From Breviolum minutum Mf 1.05b.01 (taxonomy: Eukaryota; Sar; Dinophyceae; Suessiales; Symbiodiniaceae): DNA of 64,000 nt. The position numbers and the translations under genes were made by a program. The stretch lies in the NCBI GenBank assembly GCA_000507305.1, contig DF239219.1, forward strand, positions 124,001-188,000, read 5' to 3'. This document shows positions 13,401 to 25,400 of the stretch, piece after piece. How positions within the stretch are numbered: position 1 is the stretch's first letter; every line of letters begins with the position of its first letter. Below the pieces are notes generated by a model that was given only the letters and a program-made list of their open reading frames with translations, did no database searches and was not told the origin of the DNA.

Positions 13401-16400
13401 CTATACAAATCAGAAATGAAACCATGATACCGCTCTGGACTATTGGACAAAAGTGGGTCGGTATGACAAAGACCCTCAACTCCTCTTTCTAACACACCAG
13501 CTTTTTCTTCGTCTGATAGCATCATCTCCTTCTCAAAGTCAAGCAGGCACTGACGCTCATGCTCAGGAAGAATCTCACTGAGTTGGACAGGCTCACCACG
13601 ATTTTGAGGAAGAGAAATTTTCTCTCTGACATATGTAGCCAGCGCCCCAGGGCCTTCAGAGTATCCAGCCCTTTTGCTCAGCAGCTGCCGTAGCGCTGCC
13701 TGATTGCTCTGTGTTTCAACCGGAGCAGGTCTATGCACATGAGCCTGATGAACTTGAAAAAGTGCGCTACGCTGTGCCAAATTCACAGCTTGCGCAGGCC
13801 ATTGATCCTCAGTGCCAAAACCAGCCAGATAGTTTAAAGCTCTGACTGTCTCACACTCATCAGCATGAAGCTTTCGCCTACGAGCTACCCTCTGCCTGGC
13901 CCTCCTCGAACCCAGCAAAGAAGTTGCTCCATCATACCATGGATCAACAGGAAGAGGTAAAGGAAAAAGATCTCCGTGTCTCTCCCAAGGCTGATGCAAA
14001 ACTTTTCCGGCATCAAAATTCCCGGCCCCACCCCCTCTGCCGGCAGGAGGTGAGGCCCCAAACTCCTCAGGGATCTTCAGGGGCCTTCTTGCCCCGACCT
14101 CGTCCTCTGCCAGCTCCCTTATCTCCATCTTCTTCTCGATCAACCCGTCTGCCTAACCGCTTCTCCTCAGCTGCAAGACGCTTCTGCTTCTGAATCTCAG
14201 CTTTCGCGGCCTGACGCTTGGCAGCATGGGCCGTCAAAGCAGGGTCAATAATGCTTCCATCGGCTGACTCTCGGACTCCCATGATCTCTTCTGAGCCCTC
14301 ATACGATGGAGTATCAGGTCGTCCTTGATGTGCCACCTCTATAAGTGCCCTGCGGCGATTCAAGGCCTCAGCACTTGCCAACGCAGCCAGATTGAGCTGA
14401 TCGTATGATGCCATCAGCTGCAAAACTCTGCATAGAGTGCTGTGTTCATAAACAGAACGATCGGTGGATCTGACTCCACTCTTCTTCAACCAACTCTCAT
14501 GATGTTGCTGGAAATCCATTCCCTGTCTGCGAAGTTGCCTTGCATCCCGATACAGGGTGCGAGGGCCTTGCAAAGGGAAGTCATCGAACTCCACCTCCTC
14601 ATAAGATGGCAGAGCTTCTGCCAGAGTTCTCCACCGCTCTTCAGCCTCATCAAAAAGCACTGGTAGCACCCGAATGTCACGCTGATCTTCCACACTACCG
14701 CCCAAACGAAACAAAGGAGCCAACTTCTCAACTTCACTGGCTTCAACCTTGCGGGCCAGAATGTCCTCATCTGCCAGGGCAAACATGGCATACTTCTTGC
14801 TTCCTATAGTCATCTGCTTTGCATCACCTGGAACACTCACTTCATCACCAAGCCCCTTTCCAGAGCTGCGGTAAACTGCCATCCAGATCTTCCCATCGGC
14901 TCTACCATCAAAGCCCTCAGCAGCGGTCTCTTCAGCCTCAACTCCACCCAGACGTGCTCTAGGCGTCTTGCCAGTCACCCTATGTGACAATGGCACCTCA
15001 TAGGGCGTCTTCAAGGCCTCCTCAGCAAGCTGCCGAATCTCATCTGTGCTGAACTCACCATAGCCACTGTGCTTAGCAAGGTACGTGTCTCTCTCACGAA
15101 TCCGACCAGGCAGTTTGCTCAGCTCCTTGCGAATGACATCAGAGTAAATGTTGCCAACCTCAAGAACTGTTTCATTGATGTCCCGGTCGGGTGTGCTCAC
15201 CTTCACCAAGTTTCCACTGTGACAGTCCAGCACCACCCTTTCATGGAGGAGCGTAGGATCATCCTTGAAGCGCACGAGCACGCGCTCTTGCGCGAGCCAC
15301 TTCGGACTCTGTTGACGTGCTTGTGTGTCGGCCATTCTTCAAAACCTTTGGGGTATTCAAGCTAGCTTCCACAAATGGTAATGGTACGGGACTGCCCCGG
15401 ACAACCTTTGGATCCTTTTTCTTCCTAGCCCAAAATTCTCGAGCAAAGATTCCAAAAAGGAACCCCCAGCAAATGCCAAGCAACCACAGACTAAATCCAA
15501 TGATCCAGAACTTAAAGCCAGCTTCCTGCGACGTCAGCCGGCAGGTCTGCAAGCTCTGCTCCAGCCCCTTCAGATCCTCTGCTGCAGCGGCCAATCGCCA
15601 GCGGTTCTCCAAGCAATCCTCCAAGGCACCAATGCAAGCCTTTGACTCAGTGCTCGCCTGGCGACAGCTTCCACCTTTCAGCTGATCACCACCAAGAGAG
15701 ATGAGTACCCGCAAACTCTCGAAGGCTACCGATCGCAAGGTCTCATGCCATGCGGTCATTACCCTTTAGAGCTTAGATCCTTGAGATTAAAGTGGCAGAA
15801 AACAGGGTTCTTCAGCAACACAGTCTTCAAGACTTAAAGGATTTCCCATTGCTATGTTAGATTACTGGGGTGTAGACTTTATCAAAAAAAAACAGCTGCG
15901 ATTATACACAAGATGTGATACTCAACCAATAGTCAACCTTCATAGGTGGTTGAACCGGTGGTGGAAAGCAGCCTGCTAAGATTCGCCCGGGTTTTTCAAG
16001 GATGGAACCACTTAGCGCACCGCACCGCTTTGTTAAAACCAAGAAACCAGTGGTTGACAAACAGTTCTCAAGTTTGTGAAGCCACATTTGCTTGTTGAAG
16101 CGAATCAACATTTGATGAGATCAAAAGAAAGTAAACCTCCCAAAAGCTACAAGTACCTTCACTATATCAAATCATCTTATACAGTATATGCATGTATATA
16201 TATTCATAGATATGGCTTCATTTCAAGTCAAGCCCTTCTTTTTATAGCCTGCAGCACATTCCTAAGGCAGGCATCAAATTTGGTAGATATTTTCCTTCCA
16301 CCAAAATCGGGGGTCCTTGGCCGTTTCAGGAGGCCAAAGAACTTCTGAGACATTGAAGGAAATGCTGCCACCATGCCATACTGCACGGTTTTGTCCAAGG

Positions 16401-19400
16401 GCATCGCTTGCAAGATAGAGCCTTGAAACTTGGACCGTTGTTTTTTACGAAAGATCACGAAAGATATATAAGTGAGCCACAAAAAACAACTTATTACTTT
16501 CCCTTATTATACTGGTTGTTTAATAAGGATCCTTGTACTGGCATATTATAATCCATATAAAGCTGGGTAGTACAATCCCTTATTTATATGTATATATATA
16601 TCAAATAACAAGAGCTTTTTCATTGCTCAAGTGACAGGATGTACATGGTAAGTTTTTTGCGCAGTCACAACAGGGTGGACGGATGAATATGATGAATGGC
16701 AAGAAGCGGAGAAGGATTATGGACGTAACAAGCAGAATTGTAGCTCTCCATTGAGGTGATTCCTATTCATCGGACATTTGTGAAGTGTTGGCCTAAATCC
16801 TTTCTATTACTAGTTGGTGGTTGAACCAACCCCTTTGAAACATATTTGTCAAATTGGATTATTTCCCCAAATAGGAGTGAAAAAAATAAACTTTGAAACC
16901 ACCACCCAGCTTTCTATTACATCCGTGGATAACCTTGCCAAGGCACTCATAAAATTCCACTCTGCTGCGACTGGAAGGATGTGACCAGGAAACAAAACCA
17001 CCCAATTCGTTCCAATCCAAGTCCTTGGCGGTTTTTACCGGGAGATGGAACACTGGATTAGTCGCGTTTACCCACCCGAAGTTTAACAGCTCGCCCCTGA
17101 AAAATGGTGGTTGGAAGACGATCCTTTCCTATTGGGTTTTGGTAACTTTTCAGGGGCGAGCTGTTAAACTTTGGGAGGGTAATCATCCGTTTTTTCTAAA
17201 TCCAAGTCAAAATATCCGTCAAAATATGCTGAAATGCAGTTGGCAGGGAGAACATCCAGAAATCCAGAAAACTGGTGGATTTTTTTCATGTAAATTATGG
17301 TTACGGTAAAATGCCTTTTCTCGAAACATTCGGAAAAAAAAACACAAAGCTTCTCTTTGGAAAATGCCATATCGATTTGAATAAAACCAGTCATGTTTCC
17401 AGCTATCAATTATTGAGATCATTCATATAGAGACACATCCCATACTTACATGTCTCCCAGTCCTTCAATACCATCATGCAAAATGAAGATTATTGATTTC
17501 AAAGCCTTACTAAAACAAAGAATACGTATTATTTAATTATGTCAATTCTTTTTGACTGCCAAATACACAAATGAAAGAAACACATAAAACATAATATAAA
17601 TGTGTATATATACCAGCTAAGCCCAAAAAGCCGGAAAAGTTAACTTTTTTGAAAAAAGTTGCCTTTTTTGGACCAGGGTAAGAATTCCTTACCTTCAGCA
17701 AACCAGGGCGAGAATTTCGTAAGTAAAAAACCCGGGCGAGAATTTGGTAAGTAAAAAACCCGGGCGAGAAGTTGGTAAGAAAGAAAAGGGTGCCAACCCG
17801 ACTCGTCATCTTTAGCTGTTTTGGCTCAATCGCCAGATGTGACATGGCGTTGCTGGCTGTGGCATGCAGCTGCTAGAATGCTGCCTTTGCTGGCTGTGGC
17901 ATGCAGCTGCTAGAATGCTGCCTTTGGATCTGCCGGCATGTTTTTATGCAGACTGTGGAGGGAAGAGTGTTGCTGCTTGGGAAGGTTGCTGGTCGGAGCA
18001 AAGAAAGAAACCTGTTCCGATAGGGTTTTGGCTCCAGCTTGGCAACACTTTGAAAGGATGGGTGAAGCCACTTTCACGGGCCTGGCTGGTTTGGCTGATG
18101 CTTGGGATGCTGATCTCAAGCTGCGGGCACGTGTCAGGTCGCTTGGAAGGCTGGTGGCTGAGAAACCTCCAGCTGGTCACCAAGAAGCTGCTCCAGAATG
18201 TCCGATAGCGAAGACTGTGGACAATCTCAAGTTCAATGCGGCCGCTGTGCGCCCACTTTTGGCTTTGATGAGCGGCACCCGTGGCATGGTGCCCTGCGTT
18301 GAGTCTTTGTCAACCCAGCTCCGAGCTTTGTATGAAGCACATGGCTACAATCCCACGCACAAGCAGTGCGGTGATGACGCTTGGAGTTTGCGCTACATGC
18401 TCGGGGTGGTCAAGGCGATTTTCAACAGGGACAACCCTCCTCGAGATCCTGTGGTCCGAGATTTGCTATCGGCCTATGGGGTGAACTTGGATGATTGGAA
18501 GAAGGACTGACAGGGCAAGGGTTTTGTTTTTCAAAATGTTCTGCAGTTGTTGCTCCTGTTTTCCTGCAACATATCCTGCAGCCTTTTTCCCCGCAGCCTT
18601 TTTTGCCATTTCCTTCCTGCAGCCATTTAGCAATTTTGTTTCGCAGCCCTTTTTTGTAAAGCCATTTTCCTGCAGATATTTTGCCCATAATTGCTCCATC
18701 TGCAGCTGTTTGCTCAGCATTTTTTTTCTTGTAGCAGTTTATTCCACTATCACGTCCGCAGCCCGTGAGCCGCAGGTTTTTTTTCTGCAGCATTTTTGTT
18801 TCGCAGCCCCTTTTGTGACTGCAGACTTCCACTTTCACTTCCGCAGCCTGTTTGCCGCAGTTTTTTTCTGCAGCATGTTTGTTCCGCAGCCCTTTTTTAA
18901 AAAACCCTTTTTTGAAAGTACAACATTTTTTTTGCAGTGTTTTTGCTCTTTCACTTCGGCAGCCTGTTTGACGCAGGTTTTTGCTATAGCATTTTCTTTC
19001 TGCAGCCCCTTTTGTGAAGCCATTTCCTGCAGACTTCCACTTTCAATTCCNTTGCTCAACAATTTTTTCTTGATAATTTTCATTTCTGCAGCCATTTGCC
19101 ACAGGTTTTTTCTGTAGCATTTTCTTTCCGCAGCCCCTTTTGTGAAACCATTTTCCTGCAGATATTTTGCCCCGTCACTGCAGCTGTTTGCTCAGCAATT
19201 TTTTTTTGATCATTATTCACTTTCACTTCCGCAGCCGTTTGCTGCAGGATTTTTCTGTAGCATGTTCTTTCCGCAGCCCCTTTTGTGAAGCCATTTTTGC
19301 CGCAGGTTTTTCTGACGCCAATTGTTTGCAGCACTTTGTGGCCACAATTCTTGCCAAGACTTGTTTGTTTTTTGTTGGTGACCCAGAAATCGGTTGATAA

Positions 19401-22400
19401 GTCCCTGCAGGACACAGCGAAGTCGAGCCCCTCACCTTCGCCAACTCTGTCCAAAGGTTCTTCCAAAGGCCGTGCTGGAGCTCCTGCCAAAGTTTCCGAG
19501 CAAGCAGCTGTGCCCCCAAAAGTTTTGTACCAGCCAGACTCAAACCCTCACGGCCGTGTTGGTGCGACAGAGGTGGTGCTGACTGGCAAGTCTGGTGGTC
19601 CCGAACCTGCTGTGGTGCCGCAGTCTTCGTCCCAGGCTGCTTTTCCACCAGAACCTGCTGTGGTGGCGCAGTGTTCGTCGCAGGCTGCTTCTCCACCAGA
19701 ACGTTCTCTGATGAATCTGGTTTTGCGGAAACAAAAGATCCAAGAAATGTTGCCAAGCAGCATCAGCTTAAGTTTTATGGTGCAATTGGTACAAAGCAAA
19801 CCATGTTTTTTCAACTTTCTTGGTTGACTTCCACCTTCAGGTTGGAGGCCCGCAAGAAGCAAGAAGCGCGTGTTGCAGCAGCTGAAGCTGAAGCCCTTGC
19901 TGTTAGTGGAGCTGCTTCTTCAGGTCCTTTGGCAAAAAGTCAAACGTTTTCTTTGGAACAAAACACTTCCCTTTTTTCTGATCAGCAGAACAATTCATCA
20001 AGGTTCACTAGCGGATTCGTGCCCAACTTTGCCCATGGAGGTACACATGGTGGCTCCTGTGGAGAAGAAGCAAGCTTTTCTGGAAAGCAGTCTGGTTCCC
20101 GAAGTTCCTGCCAAAAACGATCCGCCAGCTGCCGAAAAGGCTCTGCCAAAAGTTGAAGTTGAGCCAGTGCCAGTGCTGGCTGCTGCTGAGCAGGAGCTCA
20201 GTGATGGGGCTGGAGATGGGACTGAGTTCCGCAGGCAGCAGCTGGCTGCTCATGCAGAGGAAAAAAAAGAAAGGAAGAAGAAAAACAAAGAGCCAAGGGG
20301 AGGCCCCGCAAAGGGGAAGAAGCTGAAGAAAAAGAGGATGACAAGGAGAAGGAGAAACCCAAAAAAAGAACAAAGAAAGAGGATGACAAGGAGAAGGAGA
20401 AACCCAAAAAAAGAACAAAGAAACCTGAAGTTGAAGATCCCCCAGCGCCTTCGAGGGCCAAACGCCAGAGGAAAGATCAGCCTGCTGAAAAGCCTGTCGA
20501 GAAGGCGCCGACCAAGAAGGAGAAGGAACTTGCAACCAAAGCGGCCAAGGCTGAGAAGCGGAAGCCCAAGGCCTATGACTTTGAGATGGACAAGGACCTC
20601 ATGAATGAAGTCGTGGGGGTCATCAAAAAATACGAAGGCCAAACCTACGACAAGAAAGCAGAGACAGTACACAGGAAGACTCTTGGATTCCAGCTGGTCA
20701 ATTTTTTTTGTGCTAACTTTTTTCCTTGCATGATTTTTGTTTCTTTTATTTGTTTGATGGATTCAATCAAGGAAATTTGCTCCCTGGATCAGTGTCCCTG
20801 TCTACTGGACACGTGGTGATGGCTGCGTGGGTGTGAAGGCCGTGGATGGCGAGGGCAAGGAGTCACAAGTCCTGTACTTCTCGCAATCTTTCCCGACCAT
20901 TGCTGTGAACATTCTCTTGGCTAGCAAAGCTTGCCAGAAGCTTGCGACTATGGGCCAGGAATGGCTTGGCACAGAAGACATGGACCGCTTCACTAAGATC
21001 CTCAAAGTGTCTGCAGCTGCTGGCCTGGACAAGTTCAATGAAGAGCGTGCTGCCACCCCGCGAGATGTTGATTGAATGCGTAGTTTGCAGTAGATCCCGT
21101 AGATGAGCTGAGGGCTTCCCCTCAGCCAACAATTATAAGTTTTGTTTGCGACCCCGGCAAACATGCCATGCACATAGTCCTGGCCAACTGGTACTGAAGT
21201 CATATATATACTGTAAACTGTAATTATATAGCAAATAAAAGCTTTAATAGTTGATAAGATGTGAAACCACCAATCAGTGGCCACGGTGCTTGGTGACAAG
21301 CCTGGACGTTCGAACAACCGCCGCCGAACTCACAACAACTTCCAGTTGAAAATGACTCATGGGAGGGATTACCTGAGATTTATCATATGGAACTCCCTCG
21401 TAAAAATTTACCGTTGCCAGGTGTCGCTGCTGACATGTCGCTGGCAGCCGCTCCTTGCAAGTTGCGCTTGCTAGCTGCGCAGCCTGGTTGGTGAGGTGTT
21501 CTGCTTAAGGCCTGGCCGGGGCAAAGGGCCTAAAATCAACGGAGCTGCACATGAACAGCCTGCAGTTTCTTGAACATGTGGTCTCTGCAGCTTTTTTGCC
21601 GGATATATTTTGGCCCAAGGGAATCTTCCAAGGAAGGTTGTGCAGCTGCCAATAGCTGCATGGTAGTGATGCCCAACGGTGGGTACCATGAAGAGTAAGA
21701 CCCCGAGTAGCTTGCCTATTTTGTAAACTGTTTTTTTTTAAACGGGGTGTTTTTAATGATAAAATAATCACATGAAGGGTTTTTTGTTTTTGATCTTGGT
21801 GTTTCACTGTTTTGAGGCGGCGTGGCGATGGCGGCAAAGGAGGGAAGAATGAGACACCAAAAGGGAATCTTGCTGGCTATAAATTATAAATTAAAATTAA
21901 ATTTTGCTATGTTGTTAAACTATAATTTAAGCATGCTTTGTAACTTGTTTTTTTTCGCAGCCTGTTTTTTGAATCACATGGTCTGCTAAGGAAAGGCATG
22001 GGGGCAGCCACTCCACCTGCAAGCTCTGGAGGAAGCAGGGTGTCGACTCCTGGGCCTCGTGGATCGGTGGCAGCGGCAATGGCGATGCCTCCTCAGCCCA
22101 AAGTTAGACCTCCACCTGGACAGTGGGTGCAAACGTGCTTTTGGCTCCCTAACTACCCGGGAGCTATGCCGACAGCCCCACCGCCGCCTGATTCTTTGGT
22201 GTTCGACTTCCACCAAAAAAATCGGGCCGCAGTTCTTCGGAGGACTTTGCCTCCTTTTTTTTTCCGCCAAATTTTGAAAATTGGACAGCCTTGATCTTGA
22301 AATTTTTCAAGTTGCCAGTTCGTAAGGTTTTGCTGTCGAACCTGTCCACTATGATGTGGCAAAAAAAAATTTGCAGGACTCCAAGACGGACAAGGACGAC

Positions 22401-25400
22401 AAGGAGAGGAAGCTGAGTACAGCCAAGTCAAAGGGACCGCCTCCTACGCCTCCTACGCCAGGTGGTAGTACAGCAGCTAGTGCTACTGGTTCAGTTTCCT
22501 GAAGGCCTACCACCACCAGCTTTCCCTTTGCTGCCTCCACCTGGTTCGCCGGAAGCAATGGCTTATGTCGCATGTGGGCGCTGGTGAAGCTGCAGGTGCC
22601 AAAGCTCCAGGAGTTCCACTCCCTGCAGGCGCTGCATATCTGTGATTTTTTTTTTCTCCAAGGTTATAGATCGATCGATTCGATACTTAATTTATACCCC
22701 TGCCAGATCCTCTTCCGAAGGCTGCTTTCCCTGCAGAGCCTTCAGGGCACTTACCTCCACCGGAGCCTGAGCGCAGCCCACGCCGCACTGAGAGGAAGAG
22801 GAGGGACAAGGACAAGGATCGGGACCGTCATGAACGCAGTGATCGCGATCGTGACCGTGGACGCCGTGGAAGCCATGAATAGTTGAAACAGCCCTCGACG
22901 AGCAATGGCGAACTTGGAAGAAAAAAAACTGTTCTTTCAGCTGCGTTGCCTTGTGAGTTGGGGGCTGGGTCACGCCGAGTTTTTGCTTGATTCATCCCTG
23001 TTGCAGGCCATGGTGAAAGTTGCAGCTCGGAGGAGCCGACTTAGCGCTGCGCCGCTGGCAGCAAATGGTGTCCGTAGACCTGTTGCGAAGCCGCAGCTGC
23101 CACCACAACGTCTTCCTCTCCTGTCTTGAGTTGAGAGTTTGTGCTGCCTGCCTCCTGCCAAAGATCTGGTTTCAACTTTCCCCTCCGCAGCTGTTTCGGA
23201 TACAAAGTTTAGTTGTGTTTGGGCATGCATGCTACAAAAGAGCATTTGAAAAACACAAGGCAGAAACAATATAGGCAGTCTACCTTTCATACTTCAATTT
23301 TTTGTAGCTTTTGAAAAAAATATAGGCAGTCTACCTTTCATACTTCAAATTTTTGTAGTTTACTGCGATGCGGCACCACGCGGTCAAAACGGAGCATGCC
23401 CTGGACCAATTGGTCTTGAGGCTTATGATGATGGACTGCCCAAAGGCCATGTAGTATCGTTTGAAAGATTGAACGTTTTTTCAACAGTGGCATTTCGAAT
23501 TCTTTTCAAAAAAAATCTCACAGGCAATGATTTGGTTGGTGGTCATGGTCTTCTACTTGGTGGACATGCCAGCGGTGCCAGCGCCCTTTCGGTGTGTGGA
23601 ACTGTTCGCTGGCGATGGCAATGTCTCGAAGTCGATGAAGTATGGATTGGTGTCTACGGCCCAGCTCGACATTAGATACACACGGCAATGTCATAAAATG
23701 GATGCCTTCGACATGGCTTCTCCAGCTGGCTTGGCGTTACGAAATTGCATATAGCCTTTTTTTTTGTGGGGAGTGTTTGTACGGTGATTGTTTCAAAGAT
23801 GCACCCAAGTGTCAATTCATCAGGCTATGCATCTGGGTGCTTTTGAACACGGATGCGAGTGGCTTCTTTCTTTTGCTGGCCGTCGTCTGCGCAAGTTTTA
23901 GTGCAATAAACGTCGCCACAAGCCGAAGAACGCCGAGTACACCTTATGGTGACACATCATTACAGTACGTCCGAGTCTCTTGGTTGTTCTTTATGTTTTG
24001 AAAACTAAGCAGTTTTCCATGATGATATTTTTCCTTCCACTGTTTGCCAATTGCACCATGTCAGGAAGGCAACATGTTGCTGGCGCGGTCCATATTGCTG
24101 CGCTATTTGTGCATGGCTTTGGGTGGCACGTGGATGATCGAACAGCCTGCGTCCAGCAGACTCCCATGGTTTCCTCGTTTCGAGAAGATGCTGTTGAAGG
24201 TGCGAGCCTGGCGGGTTGGGTGGTGGGCCCGCCACTACGGCGCTTTGACACCGATGCTTGGCTCATGACCCGCAGGAAGATTTTTTTGACCAAAATGTTC
24301 CACCTGCACGTTTTCCTTCTGGCAATGACATTGCCCAAGGAAAAGGCATCGAGGATGGTCCAACAGCAAGGAGATACACCATTTGGACCGAGGATGCTTA
24401 AGGAAAAAAAGCAGGGAGGCATGCATCTTGAAGACCACCACGAAGAAAAAAGTTCGTGGCAAAACGCGATGGTCTGGGAACAGGCATCTGAAATCTACAC
24501 AGTTGGGGCCTCAATTGGAAAAACACGCCAAACAATACCACCTGTAAAAAAATGGTGGTATGCAGCCTAGGTCATATCCAATTGCCTTTGGATTGAAGGT
24601 GCAGAAGATCTTGCCGAAGCTCGTGAGCAGCAACAATGGGTGTTTCAAGGCCCCTCCAGCTCCACCAGGGGGTTGGAATGTGCCCTTGCTGTTTCAAAGA
24701 ATGAACTTTGGCCGTGACAATTGGTCAGAGGCAAGATTGCTGGAAAAATGTAGATATGTGAGGGGCTGCAAGAACTTAGAAGTTCCTCACCGGTGGAAAA
24801 GGGTTTTCCCCCAAGAATTGTCCGGGGACGAGGGTTAGTTTTCTCACCTTAATGGATTTTTCAAAGATATTTCCCACATTCTAGTGACCTGGAGGGTTTA
24901 AATTTTACACCCGGAGAAATTCAAATCATACCCGGAGAAATTCAAATTACACCCGGAGAAAATCAAATTACATGCGGAGAAAATACCCTACCCGGACTAT
25001 GGGCGAGAATACCCGGACTTTGGGCGAGAAAACCCGGAGGTAGGGCGAGAATACCCGGAGATAGGGCAGGAATCCCGTAATTTTTCCAAAATCCAAATTG
25101 CTATTTTTTGGGGAAAAAAACGAATTTTTGGGGAAATAACGGGATTTTTGCCTTTAAGCGGCCTGCTTTGCCAGCAATTGATTTGATTTGGCCTTGAGTG
25201 TGCATGCAAGAGATTGTTTTCGACTCTGCACTTGGGAAAATCATCTTCCTGCAGCCCTTTTTGCACTTCAAGCTTGGAAATGGTGCCGCAAAAACTTCAG
25301 AGCAAAGCCTGGAGTGCTTCGGACCTGGTCTCTGCAGCTTCTACTGTTGTAGACATGGCCGCCCCGGCTCTGAACACAACTTTTGGAGCAAGAGCTTGGC

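Larger units (their letters stand above)
9096..15838 (-). mobile_element. DIRS/PAT-type tyrosine-recombinase retrotransposon
   Basis: Read on the minus strand: a 71-bp A repeat (15838-15768), ORF0 with a membrane span, a gag-like ORF, an RT-RNase H-methyltransferase ORF, and a tyrosine recombinase ORF nested in a second frame. These are followed by B-A-B-A-B repeats and a truncated A. RT with RNase H plus a tyrosine recombinase instead of a DDE integrase defines YR retrotransposons. The A...B-A-B layout is the split direct repeat of the PAT group, and the methyltransferase domain is typical of DIRS/PAT rather than Ngaro. All ORFs are open over their full length, suggesting a recent copy. It lies in the same orientation as the host gene, within an intron. 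Confidence 0.88.

Noticed and set aside
17605-17623. Longer inverted repeat TGTATATATACCAGC as the element's terminus
   Set aside because: TATATATA is its own complement, so a direct duplication looks like an inverted repeat. I therefore treat it as a possible target duplication and count only CCAGCKAAGCC as the terminus; the split is not certain.
20008-20672. Minus-strand Phe/Leu/Ser-rich ORFs resembling membrane proteins
   Set aside because: They are the antisense of the Lys/Glu-rich A2 coding stretch, which produces such hydrophobic shadows.
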